In this document: piece by piece, positions 1 to 8,779 of the stretch
Layout: each line of letters starts with the position of its first letter
Numbering within the stretch: the stretch's first letter is position 1
Assembly (NCBI RefSeq): GCF_900163965.1
Contig: NZ_FULE01000047.1
Location: 1 to 64,000 of the forward strand
Direction of reading: 5' to 3'
DNA: 64,000 nucleotides
Source of the DNA: Vibrio ruber DSM 16370
GTDB lineage: Bacteria; Pseudomonadota; Gammaproteobacteria; Enterobacterales; Vibrionaceae
The notes under the pieces: model-generated
Database searches by the model: none
What the model was told of the DNA's origin: nothing
The model's input: only the letters and a program-made list of their open reading frames with translations
Made by a program: the position numbers and the translations under genes

Positions 1-231
1 TTGAACCTCGGGAGTTAACCTGCCCATCCAGTGAGGCATATTTTCTGATTAGGCGGGCAAGACTTTTTGGATCTCATTTGGGCGCGATACATAGAGTATC
101 AAACTGACGCCGGATATATGTTTAAGGCCGCGTTTCATTTTCAGGAACAACCGTCGATGGTGAATTTATGAGATGAATAAATACATTGAGGAAGTCTGAA
201 AAATACTTTGATTTAGATGGAGTGACCATAT
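1..231. other. left-edge stretch without a recognisable gene
   Basis: All six frames are broken by stops and I recognise no protein here. The stretch lies directly before sppA, where family members normally encode a cytoplasmic tail and the first half of a membrane anchor. None of the three forward frames reads through into sppA in a way that restores such a segment. It may be unrelated sequence joined to sppA by a rearrangement. Confidence 0.4.
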
Positions 232-2007
232 ATGTTCACTCTTGCCATCATTTACATCTTGTATACTCAATCCTCACAAGAGGACACAAGCATTCAGATT
301 CATCAGCCCTCTGCGCTGGTGCTGAACTTATCGGGTCCGATCCGTGAACAAGCCACCTATGTTCAATCGGTTGATTCAATTGCCAGTTCACTCCTTGGTG
401 ACTCGCTGCCGAAAGAAAACATTCTGTTTGATATCGTCGATACTATTCGCCATGCAAAGGACGATGAACAAATTTCGGGACTGGTGCTCTCACTCGGAGA
501 GATGTCTGAGACCAACCTGACGAAGCTCCGCTATATCGCCAAAGCAATTAATGAGTTTAAAGCCAGTGGCAAGCCGGTGTTTGCGGTCGGTAACCTGTAC
601 ACACAAAGCCAGTATTATCTGGCCAGTTACGCTGACAAAATTCTAATGTCTCCCGACGGATTGGTGATGCTCAAAGGCTACAGTGCTTACGGTTTATATT
701 ACAAAACCCTGCTCGATAAGCTTGATATCACCACTCATATTTTCCGCGTCGGCACTTACAAGTCTGCGGTTGAGCCCTTTATGCGCGATGATATGTCGGA
801 TGCAGCAAAAGCATCAAACAAGCGCTGGTTACAACAGCTCTGGGATGCCTATCTGAGCGATGTCGCTGCCAACAGAAATATCACACCGGACAAATTACGC
901 TTATCGATGGATGATTTTCTGACGCAACTGAAGCGTGTCCACGGTGACGTGGCCAAACTGTCACTCGATCTCGGGTTGGTCGATGAACTGGCGTCCCGCC
1001 CGCAAATGCGTGCTGAACTGAGCGATACATTTGGCAGCAATGGCCAAGACGGCTACCGTTCAATCAGTTACTACGACTATCTCAACACGCTCGACTCACA
1101 GTTCAAACCTAGCCTGACCACCGACAACGAAATCGCTGTGATTGTCGCTTCAGGAACCATCATGGATGGTAATCAGCCTCGTGGTGAAGCCATTGGTTCG
1201 GAAAATATCAGCGCCCTGCTGAGAGATGCGCGTAATGATCCACACATCAAAGCCGTGGTATTGCGCGTGGACAGCCCGGGAGGCAGTGCTTCAGCCTCTG
1301 AAGTTATCCGTAGTGAGATTGATGCGCTGAAAGCTTCTGGCAAACCGGTCGTGGTTTCCATGTCCAGTCTTGCCGCTTCAGGAGGATACTGGCTGTCAAC
1401 CAGTGCAGACCAAATTGTGGCGCAACCTACAACACTCACAGGGTCGATCGGGATATTCAGTGTGCTGACCACCTTTGAACACAGTCTTGACCGTATCGGT
1501 GTGTCGACTGACGGTGTGGGAACCACGCCATTTTCCGGTCAAGGTTTCACTACCGGTCTGTCCGACGGCACCAAACAAGCCCTGCAGCTAACCATCGAGC
1601 ACGGATACCAGCGCTTTATTTCGTTGGTCGCAGAACATCGTAACTTGTCTTTGCAAGATGTTGACAAAGTGGCACAAGGACACGTCTGGACGGGTCAGGA
1701 TGCGCTCAAGTTCGGTTTAGTCGATAAAATGGGTGATTTTGATGACGCCGTTGATCTGGCCGCCAAACTGGCCAAAGTGGATGATTATCAACTCAACTGG
1801 CTGGAAGAACCGGTTTCAACCATGCAGAAATTACTGATTGGGCTATTTTCGGAAGCCCGTGTATCACTGGGGCTCGATGTGACAGCGCTACTCCCCGAGA
1901 GCCTGCGCTCAACAACCCAGAAAATGCTCAGTGACGCAACGCTACTCAACCAGTTGAACGACCCTAAAGGACAGTATGCATTCTGTCTCAATTGCGAAGT
2001 TGAATAA
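232..2007 (+). CDS. sppA: signal peptide peptidase SppA (protease IV), 67K type, short N-terminus
   Basis: Inner-membrane serine protease that cuts up signal peptides after preprotein processing. The protein has the tandem SppA architecture. The catalytic lysine lies in VGTYKSAVEPF (K177) in the first half, and the nucleophile serine lies in AASGGYW (S383) in the second half. The 206-residue spacing resembles the E. coli pair K209/S409. Length is 591 residues against about 618 in E. coli. The deficit is at the N-terminus: the protein opens with about 12 hydrophobic residues (MFTLAIIYILYT) that look like the end of the usual membrane anchor. An in-frame TGA at 223-225 blocks an upstream start, and GGAG at 219-222 could serve ATG 232. 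A hairpin terminator follows. Either the anchor is truncated or the first ~25 residues were lost by rearrangement; the catalytic body is intact. Confidence 0.9.
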   Translation: MFTLAIIYILYTQSSQEDTSIQIHQPSALVLNLSGPIREQATYVQSVDSIASSLLGDSLPKENILFDIVDTIRHAKDDEQISGLVLSLGEMSETNLTKLRYIAKAINEFKASGKPVFAVGNLYTQSQYYLASYADKILMSPDGLVMLKGYSAYGLYYKTLLDKLDITTHIFRVGTYKSAVEPFMRDDMSDAAKASNKRWLQQLWDAYLSDVAANRNITPDKLRLSMDDFLTQLKRVHGDVAKLSLDLGLVDELASRPQMRAELSDTFGSNGQDGYRSISYYDYLNTLDSQFKPSLTTDNEIAVIVASGTIMDGNQPRGEAIGSENISALLRDARNDPHIKAVVLRVDSPGGSASASEVIRSEIDALKASGKPVVVSMSSLAASGGYWLSTSADQIVAQPTTLTGSIGIFSVLTTFEHSLDRIGVSTDGVGTTPFSGQGFTTGLSDGTKQALQLTIEHGYQRFISLVAEHRNLSLQDVDKVAQGHVWTGQDALKFGLVDKMGDFDDAVDLAAKLAKVDDYQLNWLEEPVSTMQKLLIGLFSEARVSLGLDVTALLPESLRSTTQKMLSDATLLNQLNDPKGQYAFCLNCEVE

Positions 2008-2023
2008 ACCATTAAACGTGATC

Positions 2024-2047
2024 AAGGGCGACACTGTCGCCCTTTTT
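2024..2047 (+). terminator. rho-independent terminator of sppA
   Basis: AAGGGCGAC (2024-2032) pairs with GTCGCCCTT (2036-2044) across a three-base loop, followed by TTT. It sits 17 bases after the sppA stop. A TATAAT at 2065-2070 just beyond it is a candidate -10 box for ansA, although no good -35 is visible. Confidence 0.8.
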
Positions 2048-2107
2048 ATTACCGATGATTCCGCTATAATCGCACTCCCTGAACTTGATAGAAGAGTAAT
2101 TTCAGTC

Positions 2108-3121
2108 ATGGCAAGAAAACATATCTATATTGCCTACACGGGCGGCACGATTGGTATGCAAAAATCATCACACGGTTATGTACCGGTGGCTGGTTTTATG
2201 GAAAAGCAACTTGCTGGTATGCCCGAGTTTCATCGTCCGGAAATGCCTGAATACACCATTCACGAATATGATCCGCTGATCGATTCATCAGATATGACAC
2301 CTGAAGACTGGCAGCTCATCGCGGATGATATCCGTAAAAACTACGAGCAATACGACGGTTTCGTCATTCTGCACGGCACAGATACGATGGCCTATACAGC
2401 ATCAGCGCTGTCATTTATGTTAGAAAATCTGGGCAAACCGGTGATTGTGACCGGCTCACAGATACCATTAGCCGAACTGCGCTCCGACGGACAAGCCAAC
2501 TTGCTCAATGCGCTCCACATCGCTGCCAACTATCCCATCAATGAAGTGACACTGTTTTTCAATAATCAGCTGATGCGAGGCAACCGCAGCACCAAATCCC
2601 ATGCGGATGGGTTTAATGCCTTCACTTCACCGAACCTGCCGCCCCTGCTGGAAGCGGGAATCAATATTTCGGTGAGCAGCAATGTAACTGTCGGCAAGCA
2701 GCCCGACGGCCCTTTTCAGGTCAGTGATATCACGCCACAACCGATCGGGGTGATTACCATGTATCCGGGCATCTCCCATGAGGTAATCCGCAATACATTG
2801 CTTCAACCCGTCAATGCGATGATTCTGCTGACCTTTGGCGTCGGTAATGCGCCGCAAAATCCTGAGTTGCTCGCTCAGCTCAAAGCCGCCTCAGAACGGG
2901 GAGTAATTGTGGTCAACCTGACCCAGTGCCTTGCCGGGAAGGTCAATATGGGTGGTTATGCGACCGGAAGTGCACTGGCGGAAGCCGGGGTCATCAGCGG
3001 GTTCGATATGACGCCGGAAGCGGCACTGGCCAAACTGCATTATCTTTTGAGTAAAGGGCTGGATTACGAAACCGTCAAAGCTGAGATGCAAAAAGTTCTG
3101 CGGGGAGAAATGAGCCTGTAA
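2108..3121 (+). CDS. ansA: L-asparaginase I, cytoplasmic
   Basis: Hydrolyses L-asparagine to aspartate and ammonia in the cytoplasm. The 337-residue protein follows E. coli AnsA nearly throughout. It has YTGGTIGM near the start with the first catalytic threonine, HGTDTMAYTA with the second, and the conserved TGSQIPLAELRSDG stretch. The open frame extends upstream to 1976, inside sppA and its terminator. ATG 2108 (MARKHIYIAYTGG) matches the known start of the family and lies after the terminator, so I chose it. The neighbours sppA, yeaC, msrB and gapA occur together in other gammaproteobacteria. Type I asparaginase is the low-affinity cytoplasmic enzyme, and no signal peptide is present. Confidence 0.95.
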   Translation: MARKHIYIAYTGGTIGMQKSSHGYVPVAGFMEKQLAGMPEFHRPEMPEYTIHEYDPLIDSSDMTPEDWQLIADDIRKNYEQYDGFVILHGTDTMAYTASALSFMLENLGKPVIVTGSQIPLAELRSDGQANLLNALHIAANYPINEVTLFFNNQLMRGNRSTKSHADGFNAFTSPNLPPLLEAGINISVSSNVTVGKQPDGPFQVSDITPQPIGVITMYPGISHEVIRNTLLQPVNAMILLTFGVGNAPQNPELLAQLKAASERGVIVVNLTQCLAGKVNMGGYATGSALAEAGVISGFDMTPEAALAKLHYLLSKGLDYETVKAEMQKVLRGEMSL

Positions 3122-3147
3122 CACCGCCGGTTTTCTATAGACGGTAT

Positions 3148-3186
3148 CTGAAACAGAAAGCTGAAACAGAAAGCCGAAACAGAAAG
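3148..3186. repeat. 13-bp tandem repeat, three copies
   Basis: Three head-to-tail units of CTGAAACAGAAAG (3148-3160, 3161-3173, and 3174-3186 with one C for T) lie between the convergent ansA and yeaC genes. The array is short and could vary in copy number by slippage. No function is evident. Confidence 0.85.
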
Positions 3187-3212
3187 ATTAGCGTTGACCC
3201 GATGATCAAGCC

Positions 3213-3248
3213 GCACTCCCAGTGAAGAAAGTCCTCAACCGGGAGTGC
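3213..3248. terminator. inverted repeat between convergent ansA and yeaC
   Basis: GCACTCCC (3213-3220) pairs with GGGAGTGC (3241-3248) across a 20-base loop. Its position between two converging genes suggests a shared terminator, but there is no clear T-run on either side. Confidence 0.4.
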
Positions 3249-3269
3249 AGCTGTCAATGATAACGCCAA

Positions 3270-3563
3270 TCAATCAGGTTGATTGGGATTAACGCGCAAG
3301 ATATCGTCTTCTGTCTGCCCGGGCTGAAACTGTTTTTTCAGTTCAGCCTTCGATTTGAAACAAATCTCTCCGCCGGCGGCAACTGTCATATGTTCCGGCT
3401 GTGCGTTATGCTTAGATTGGTACAACATCACAGCTTGAATACATGAGTCTCGCTGTTGTGCCGAAAGTATCGTACCTTCAGGCCACTTACCCGTTTCAAC
3501 AGCATAGAGTAAACGCTGGTAAGCCTCAGGTGTAATCGCATCAATGAGTTGTTGAGTATCCAT
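3270..3563 (-). CDS. yeaC: YeaC family protein (DUF1315)
   Basis: Small cytoplasmic protein of 97 residues with no established function. The sequence aligns along its length with E. coli YeaC. It shares a TPEAYQRL segment near the start, the VETGKWPEG stretch at about 22-30, and a central LYQSKHN / AEHMT-type region. No signal peptide or membrane segment is seen. It sits between ansA and a divergent lipoprotein gene in the conserved ansA–yeaC–msrB–gapA block, as in E. coli, which supports the call. The C-terminal tail after about residue 75 is more variable, as is normal for the family. Confidence 0.85.
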   Translation of the reverse strand: MDTQQLIDAITPEAYQRLLYAVETGKWPEGTILSAQQRDSCIQAVMLYQSKHNAQPEHMTVAAGGEICFKSKAELKKQFQPGQTEDDILRVNPNQPD

Positions 3564-3686
3564 TGCATATCCCGGATGGTTGGTTGTACGAACAATTCAA
3601 CATAATGAAGTTTCAGCCGCTAACGTCAAGATATGTCGCATAAATAATTGTATATGATCACAGGCTATCGTTATATGCAACAACCA

Positions 3687-4499
3687 ATGAAGTATACTAG
3701 TCTTGCTATCACTGTTCTCTTGTTGAGCGGTTGTTTTGAAAATACCAGAAATACAGACAAACTTTGTCTGGATCACCCCGAACTCCGGTGCGAAGAACTG
3801 AACATTAATGACGGGCAATGCCGTGTTGCCAGAACAAATCTCATCTGGCATCGTCTCGAAGTTTACAAAGACCCGACAGATCTCAATAAAATCACCGAAT
3901 ACCAACTCACCCAGCAATATAAAAAATGTCTGGAAGTTGCCGCCCAGATTCAACCGATTGATCAGGCTGAACTCAAGAAAAGACGTTTCAATGCCTTACT
4001 CAATTCCGGGAAAAATATGGAACGCCTGGAAAAAGAGCTCATGCAATTTAACACCCCCTCCTCACTCTATTTTTTATGGAGTCAAACCGGTGATACACAG
4101 GCTCGCAGGCAATTTTTACAACTGGAAGGCAAACCGGAGATGGAAACCGCAGCGCTTCAATATGCGCTGGCAACTTTCTATATCGACAGAGACAGAGAAA
4201 AAACCATCAAACTGCTCAATCACGCACTGGAACTCTCTGATCCGGAGTCATTAAATACCAGTATTCTAGAATCATTAGCCAGTTTGAACCAACTGCTCCA
4301 TCATCAAGAAGCATCTTACATTTGGGCCATGGTCGGCAAACATTTCGGTGTCCCCATCGCATCGACCCAAAATATCCAGCTGATGTACGGCTTCAGTGAT
4401 GAAAAATTCACGATGTTAGATGACGTTGCAGATATGATTATTGATGCTATAGAAAACCATGAATATCATCCGTCTATAATGCCTGAGTTCAAAAAATAA
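3687..4499 (+). CDS. lipoprotein of the DUF2989 type
   Basis: A 270-residue predicted lipoprotein. From ATG 3687 it begins MKYTSLAITVLLLSGC, a short charged start, a hydrophobic core and an LSGC lipobox with Cys16 as the lipidation site. The open frame starts 13 codons earlier, but those residues would spoil the signal peptide. Asp is not at position +2 (F follows C), so outer-membrane sorting is expected. The mature part is cysteine-containing near the start (LCLDHPELRCEELN) and then largely helical, with repeat-like segments around residues 120-230 resembling a TPR or Sel1 fold. It resembles DUF2989 proteins of vibrios by memory. Function is unknown. It is transcribed divergently from yeaC and converges on msrB. 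Confidence 0.7.
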   Translation: MKYTSLAITVLLLSGCFENTRNTDKLCLDHPELRCEELNINDGQCRVARTNLIWHRLEVYKDPTDLNKITEYQLTQQYKKCLEVAAQIQPIDQAELKKRRFNALLNSGKNMERLEKELMQFNTPSSLYFLWSQTGDTQARRQFLQLEGKPEMETAALQYALATFYIDRDREKTIKLLNHALELSDPESLNTSILESLASLNQLLHHQEASYIWAMVGKHFGVPIASTQNIQLMYGFSDEKFTMLDDVADMIIDAIENHEYHPSIMPEFKK

Positions 4500-4538
4500 T
4501 CATTCTGTACGATTTATACAAGAGTGAAGAAAAAATTT

Positions 4539-4940
4539 TCACTCTTGATCGTTTTTGTTGAAAATTAACGACACCGAATTGACACAGTAACGTTCACCGG
4601 TCGTTTTCGGACCATCATCAAATACATGCCCGAGATGGCTATCACAAGCAGCACAGCGGATTTCAATCCGGCTCATGCCATGACTGTTATCCTGTAAATA
4701 TCGAATTGCATCGGCACTGAGCGGTGCATCAAAACTTGGCCAGCCACATCCGGAATCATACTTATTCGCTGAGGAAAACAACGGCGCCTGACAACAGGTA
4801 CATGTATAGAGACCTGTCTCTTTATTATGAAGGAGCTTTCCGGAAAACGGCATCTCGGTGCCCTGCTGGCGACAAACTCGAAATTGCTCATCTGTAAGCG
4901 CTTGACGCCACTGAGATTCTGATTTTTTAACCTGTTTCAT
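4539..4940 (-). CDS. msrB: peptide methionine-R-sulfoxide reductase MsrB
   Basis: Repairs oxidised proteins by reducing methionine-R-sulfoxide using thioredoxin. The 133-residue cytoplasmic protein carries the two zinc-binding CxxC pairs (C47/C50 and C96/C99). The catalytic cysteine is C119 in GERYCVNS, and C65 in YDSGCGWPSF matches the resolving position. HGMSRIEIRC and HLGHVFDDGP are the other family signatures. Length agrees with E. coli MsrB (137). The gene is divergent from gapA, with a 339-bp shared control region, an arrangement conserved in enterobacteria and vibrios. Confidence 0.96.
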   Translation of the reverse strand: MKQVKKSESQWRQALTDEQFRVCRQQGTEMPFSGKLLHNKETGLYTCTCCQAPLFSSANKYDSGCGWPSFDAPLSADAIRYLQDNSHGMSRIEIRCAACDSHLGHVFDDGPKTTGERYCVNSVSLIFNKNDQE

Positions 4941-5279
4941 ATCCTCACAACTTATACTGGGTACTTTACTTTTACGCGCTCGATTTTATCATGTTTTTTT
5001 CATGAAAAACTTGCACAGTCGCGGTGTTGTAGCACATACTTCAACACCTTAACATCATTCGTTGAGATCTTTTAGAATACCATGGATGCTTCGGTATTCT
5101 AGACCAACTGGTGATTGGCAGAGGCCAGATTGCAGAATAAATGTAACCGACCGAAAGAAAGATTCACTTTTTTGATTTTAAACAATTAAAGTAGGATTAT
5201 CGGTTGCAGAGATGAATCGGTTTCTGTAATTTTACTACCAGTATCTTTCATTAAGAAATTAAGTTGTGGAGCAACTACA
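4941..5279. promoter_or_regulatory. divergent msrB/gapA control region with a perfect 9-bp inverted repeat
   Basis: This 339-bp stretch holds no gene. TAGAATACC (5073-5081) and GGTATTCTA (5093-5101) form a perfect inverted repeat with an 11-base spacer and no T-run, so it looks more like an operator or structured leader than a terminator. A candidate gapA promoter is TTGATT (5172-5177) with GATTAT (5195-5200), 17-bp spacing. GGAG at 5267-5270 is the gapA ribosome site. Confidence 0.45.
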
Positions 5280-6275
5280 ATGACTATCAAAGTAGGTATT
5301 AACGGTTTTGGCCGTATCGGCCGTTTTGTTTTCCGTGCAGCACAAGAGCGTAACGACATCGAAGTTGTTGGTATTAACGACCTTATCGACGTAGATTACA
5401 TGGCATACATGTTAAAGTACGATTCAACTCATGGTCGTTTCAACGGAACTGTAGAAGTTGAAGGCGGTAACCTGATCGTTAACGGTAAGACTGTACGTGT
5501 CACTGCAGAACGCAACCCAGAAGACCTGAAGTGGGATGCAATCGGTGTTGACGTTGTTGCTGAAGCAACCGGTATCTTCCTGACTGACGAAACTGCACGT
5601 AAGCACATCACTGCTGGTGCGAAAAAAGTTGTTTTGACTGGTCCTTCTAAAGACGCAACGCCAATGTTCGTCAATGGTGTTAACTTCGACACTTACGCTG
5701 GCCAAGACATCGTTTCTAACGCGTCTTGTACAACAAACTGTCTGGCACCTATCGCTAAAGTACTGAACGACAAATTCGGTATCGAATCAGGTCTGATGAC
5801 AACAGTTCACGCAACAACTGCAACTCAGAAAACTGTTGACGGCCCGTCTGCAAAAGACTGGCGCGGTGGCCGTGGTGCTTCTCAGAACATCATCCCATCA
5901 TCAACTGGTGCTGCAAAAGCAGTTGGCGTTGTACTTCCTGAAGTTAACGGCAAACTGACTGGTATGGCTTTCCGTGTACCAACAGCAAACGTTTCTGTTG
6001 TTGACCTGACAGTTAACCTTGTAAACGGTGCTTCTTACGAAGATATCTGTAAAGCAATGAAAGAAGCGTCTGAAGGCGAACTGAAAGGCGTTCTGGGTTA
6101 CACTGAAGATGCAGTTGTATCTCAAGACTTCATCGGCGAAACTTGTACTTCAGTATTCGATGCGAAAGCTGGTATTGCACTGACTGACAAATTCGTAAAA
6201 GTTGTATCTTGGTACGATAACGAAATCGGTTACTCAAACAAAGTTCTTGATCTGATTGCGCACATCTCTAAGTAA
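5280..6275 (+). CDS. gapA: glyceraldehyde-3-phosphate dehydrogenase, type I
   Basis: Glycolytic enzyme that oxidises glyceraldehyde-3-phosphate to 1,3-bisphosphoglycerate with NAD+ and phosphate. The 331-residue protein has the Rossmann start KVGINGFGRIGR. The catalytic cysteine is C150 in SNASCTTNC, the base H177 lies in TTVHATT, and the C-terminal WYDNEIGYSNK is present. Codon choice is strongly biased toward the preferred set (for example AAC, GAC, CGT, GGT), unlike its neighbours, which fits a very highly expressed gene. It has a good ribosome site and is followed at once by a terminator. No truncation or fusion is seen. Confidence 0.98.
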   Translation: MTIKVGINGFGRIGRFVFRAAQERNDIEVVGINDLIDVDYMAYMLKYDSTHGRFNGTVEVEGGNLIVNGKTVRVTAERNPEDLKWDAIGVDVVAEATGIFLTDETARKHITAGAKKVVLTGPSKDATPMFVNGVNFDTYAGQDIVSNASCTTNCLAPIAKVLNDKFGIESGLMTTVHATTATQKTVDGPSAKDWRGGRGASQNIIPSSTGAAKAVGVVLPEVNGKLTGMAFRVPTANVSVVDLTVNLVNGASYEDICKAMKEASEGELKGVLGYTEDAVVSQDFIGETCTSVFDAKAGIALTDKFVKVVSWYDNEIGYSNKVLDLIAHISK

Positions 6276-6302
6276 TCGCAATTCAATCTGAACTTGTTCA
6301 AA

Positions 6303-6324
6303 AGGCGGCTGATAGCCGCCTTTT
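6303..6324 (+). terminator. rho-independent terminator of gapA
   Basis: AGGCGGCT (6303-6310) and AGCCGCCT (6314-6321) form a tight stem with a GAT loop followed by TTT, about 28 bases after the gapA stop. Confidence 0.9.
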
Positions 6325-6392
6325 ATATTTTCAGACCACCCACTTGTTGAACCCAATCTCCGGCTGAGTACCCAAAATGCGAGGATGAAAAA

Positions 6393-7280
6393 ATGGATTT
6401 ACATGCTTTACCCACCCTGACCAACCTGTCTGACTGCGTCTCCATTGTTGAACAAGAGAACACGAAAATAGTGCGTGTCATCCACGATAAGGCAACCGCC
6501 GGCATTTCTTTATTCGGTGGCCATGTAATTTCCTTTCAGCCCACAGGTCAAAACGATTTAATCTGGATGAGCGATGCAGCGATATTTGATGGCTCAACCC
6601 CGTTGCGCGGTGGTATTCCCGTTTGCTGGCCTTGGTTTGCCCGGATTGGCTCACCGTCTCACGGTTTTGCCCGGACTCAGCAATGGACCCTGATTGAACA
6701 TCGGGAAAGTGAAGCCGGTGTGGTGGTAACGCTCGGCCTGACAGCCAATCCCGAAACACTGGCAATCTGGCCCTATCAATTCAGCTTGCGCTTGTACATT
6801 GCCATCAGCGATACGCTTGAAGTGACGCTGGAAATGACCAACGAAGACGCAAGACCGTGGCACTTCTCCGGAGCACTCCATACCTATTTGCATGTCGGTG
6901 ATATCCGCCAAGCCACAACCACAGGCATGGGTCATGAATACATTGATAGCCTACAAAATAATATGCTATGTCAGGGTGACGATACATTACAACTGACGGA
7001 CACGATTGACCGCGTTTACACTCAGCCGACACCACAGATTCATCTTCATGACCCTGAACTGAAACGCACGATTGTCGTTGAAAACGAGGGCCATAATTCG
7101 GCAGTGCTATGGAATCCTTGGTCACAGGGTGCTCAGTCAATGGCGGACATGACCGACGATGGCTATCAAACCATGCTGTGTATTGAGTCGACCATTCATG
7201 CCCCCTGCATTTCTACGGGGATCACTTTGCAACCGGGCGAACAGCATCAATTGAAAACCAAACTCGCTGTCACTGATTAA
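6393..7280 (+). CDS. yeaD: D-hexose-6-phosphate mutarotase (glucose-6-phosphate 1-epimerase)
   Basis: Interconverts the alpha and beta anomers of hexose-6-phosphates in the cytoplasm. The 295-residue protein belongs to the aldose-1-epimerase fold. H163 (SGALHTYLHVGD) and E265 (LCIESTIH) sit at the positions expected for the catalytic His/Glu pair, and GGIPVCWPWFG-like residues (GGIPVCWPWFARIG) mark the phosphate-binding region. It begins with a good ribosome site (GAGGATG before ATG 6393). The position immediately after gapA is conserved in E. coli and vibrios. It is separated from gapA by a terminator, so it probably has its own promoter in 6325-6392 or depends on read-through. Confidence 0.93.
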   Translation: MDLHALPTLTNLSDCVSIVEQENTKIVRVIHDKATAGISLFGGHVISFQPTGQNDLIWMSDAAIFDGSTPLRGGIPVCWPWFARIGSPSHGFARTQQWTLIEHRESEAGVVVTLGLTANPETLAIWPYQFSLRLYIAISDTLEVTLEMTNEDARPWHFSGALHTYLHVGDIRQATTTGMGHEYIDSLQNNMLCQGDDTLQLTDTIDRVYTQPTPQIHLHDPELKRTIVVENEGHNSAVLWNPWSQGAQSMADMTDDGYQTMLCIESTIHAPCISTGITLQPGEQHQLKTKLAVTD

Positions 7281-7292
7281 CATACAACACTT

Positions 7293-7328
7293 GCGCTTGT
7301 CCCTGCGTCAACCTGACAAGCGCTTTTT
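7293..7328 (+). terminator. rho-independent terminator of yeaD
   Basis: GCGCTTGTC (7293-7301) pairs with GACAAGCGC (7315-7323) and is followed by TTTTT. Confidence 0.85.
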
Positions 7329-7385
7329 ATTTGTAGTAGAACCCGATACACTGCCCGCCTTCAATCGATACGAGATACAAGCCCG

Positions 7386-8207
7386 ATGATGTCTTATCAA
7401 TGTCCATTGTGTGACACACCACTTCAGCAAGAGCCCGGTACATTTCGGTGTATCAATCGCCATCAGTTTGATATTGCCAAAGAAGGGTATGTTAATTTAA
7501 TGCCCGTTCAGCATAAACGTTCCAAAGATCCCGGTGATAATAAGGCAATGATGCAAGCCAGACGTCACTTTCTGGAACAAGGGTACTATACCGCCATGCG
7601 TGATCAAGCTGCCCGCCTCTGCGCGCAATTTATCTCGCAATCTGCTGAATTGTTGCTGGATATCGGCTGTGGCGAAGGCTACTACACGACTCATGTCGCA
7701 CAAACCCTAGATGCAGACAACTCTGATTTGCAGGTCTACGGTCTGGATATCTCCAAACCAGCGATTCGCTATGCTGCCAAACGGTATCCCAATTGTCAGT
7801 TTTGTATTGCATCCAGTCATCGGCTGCCTTTTGCCGCACAAAGTATCGATGCCATATTACGTATCTACGCACCATGCAAATCAGAAGAACTCCACCGTTG
7901 TCTGAAAGACGATGGGATCGTGGTAACCGTGACACCGGCAGCCCGTCATCTATACCAGTTAAAAGCACTGATTTATCAGGATGTTCGTTTGCATGATCCA
8001 CAGGCAGAATCGATTGAAGGATTTACCCCGGTTCATGAAGAGCAGTTACATTATCCGATGCAGATGAGTGGTACAGACGCATTGAATTTACTCCAAATGA
8101 CCCCTTTTGCCTGGCGCGCCAGTGAAGCAGTTAAAACCGCATTACAACAGCAAGAGACCTTTCACTGCGAAGCAGACTTCACGCTGCGGGTTTATCGAAA
8201 AATATAA
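7386..8207 (+). CDS. rlmA: 23S rRNA (guanine-745-N1)-methyltransferase RlmA
   Basis: Methylates G745 in helix 35 of 23S rRNA using S-adenosylmethionine. The 273-residue protein starts with a zinc finger (C6, C9, C22, H26) inside CPLC...CINRHQFD. KEGYVNLMPVQHKRS follows, then the SAM-binding motif LLLDIGCGEGYYT around residues 94-106. ASSHRLPF, IRIYAPCK and LLQMTPFAWRA are shared with E. coli RrmA. Two adjacent ATG codons (7386, 7389) could start it, and no strong ribosome site separates them. It stands alone between terminators. Confidence 0.95.
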   Translation: MMSYQCPLCDTPLQQEPGTFRCINRHQFDIAKEGYVNLMPVQHKRSKDPGDNKAMMQARRHFLEQGYYTAMRDQAARLCAQFISQSAELLLDIGCGEGYYTTHVAQTLDADNSDLQVYGLDISKPAIRYAAKRYPNCQFCIASSHRLPFAAQSIDAILRIYAPCKSEELHRCLKDDGIVVTVTPAARHLYQLKALIYQDVRLHDPQAESIEGFTPVHEEQLHYPMQMSGTDALNLLQMTPFAWRASEAVKTALQQQETFHCEADFTLRVYRKI

Positions 8208-8341
8208 CACCTCCCGGATTCAGGCATATTTTTTGCTGTATCTATATTGATATGTTATCTGCAGGAAAATTTTGAGAAAAAATAACTCAAGTTTTTCCTT
8301 CACCCTCCGTTAACTTAAAAGGAGATGGGCAGGAGAATGTT

Positions 8342-8707
8342 ATGGACCCAGTAAAAGCAACAGGATCTACAACTTTGTATTCACCTCAGTCGGTTAAAGC
8401 AAAACAAATTGCACCGACAGCTCAGAGTGCGCCTGATAAAACCAATGAATTCACAAAAGTTGAGCAAAACAAAGTCATCTTATCTGACGAAGGGAAAGCT
8501 TTGCTTGCCGCGCTGAAAGAAATCGACAAAGAAAACAAAGCGAGTGAAGACAAAAGTGTTGGTGATAAAGTCGAATCATTCACTTATGGTGCTCTGGGCA
8601 TGGAACATCCTAAAAAATTAGAAGAAGAAGATGACGGCTCTTACTCTGCGGGGCAATATCTTTCCGCAGCGGCAACAGTTGGCAGTATCTTGCTCGCCAT
8701 TGTTTGA
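8342..8707 (+). CDS. small hypothetical protein with a C-terminal hydrophobic tail
   Basis: A 121-residue protein I do not recognise. It has a good ribosome site (GGAG with 6-base spacing before ATG 8342) and its own terminator, so I treat it as a real gene. The first ~45 residues are rich in T, S, Q and P. Residues 45-75 form a charged helix (LSDEGKALLAALKEIDKENK). GALGMEHPKK and an acidic EEEDDG patch follow. The last ~20 residues (YLSAAATVGSILLAIV) are hydrophobic and could be a tail anchor or amphipathic peptide. It lacks a signal peptide and stands alone between rlmA and a chemotaxis receptor. It could be a surface- or membrane-associated protein. Confidence 0.65.
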   Translation: MDPVKATGSTTLYSPQSVKAKQIAPTAQSAPDKTNEFTKVEQNKVILSDEGKALLAALKEIDKENKASEDKSVGDKVESFTYGALGMEHPKKLEEEDDGSYSAGQYLSAAATVGSILLAIV

Positions 8708-8779
8708 TTTAAAAACACACCATTGAATCAAACATGACGGCCTGACCCGCGACAACTTCAACTTCTTTGATTTTTTCCC

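Noticed and set aside
1173..1526. Long minus-strand frame inside sppA and similar frames inside narG, cysI and the kinase genes
   Set aside because: They lie antisense to clear protein-coding genes and their codon pattern follows the sense gene.
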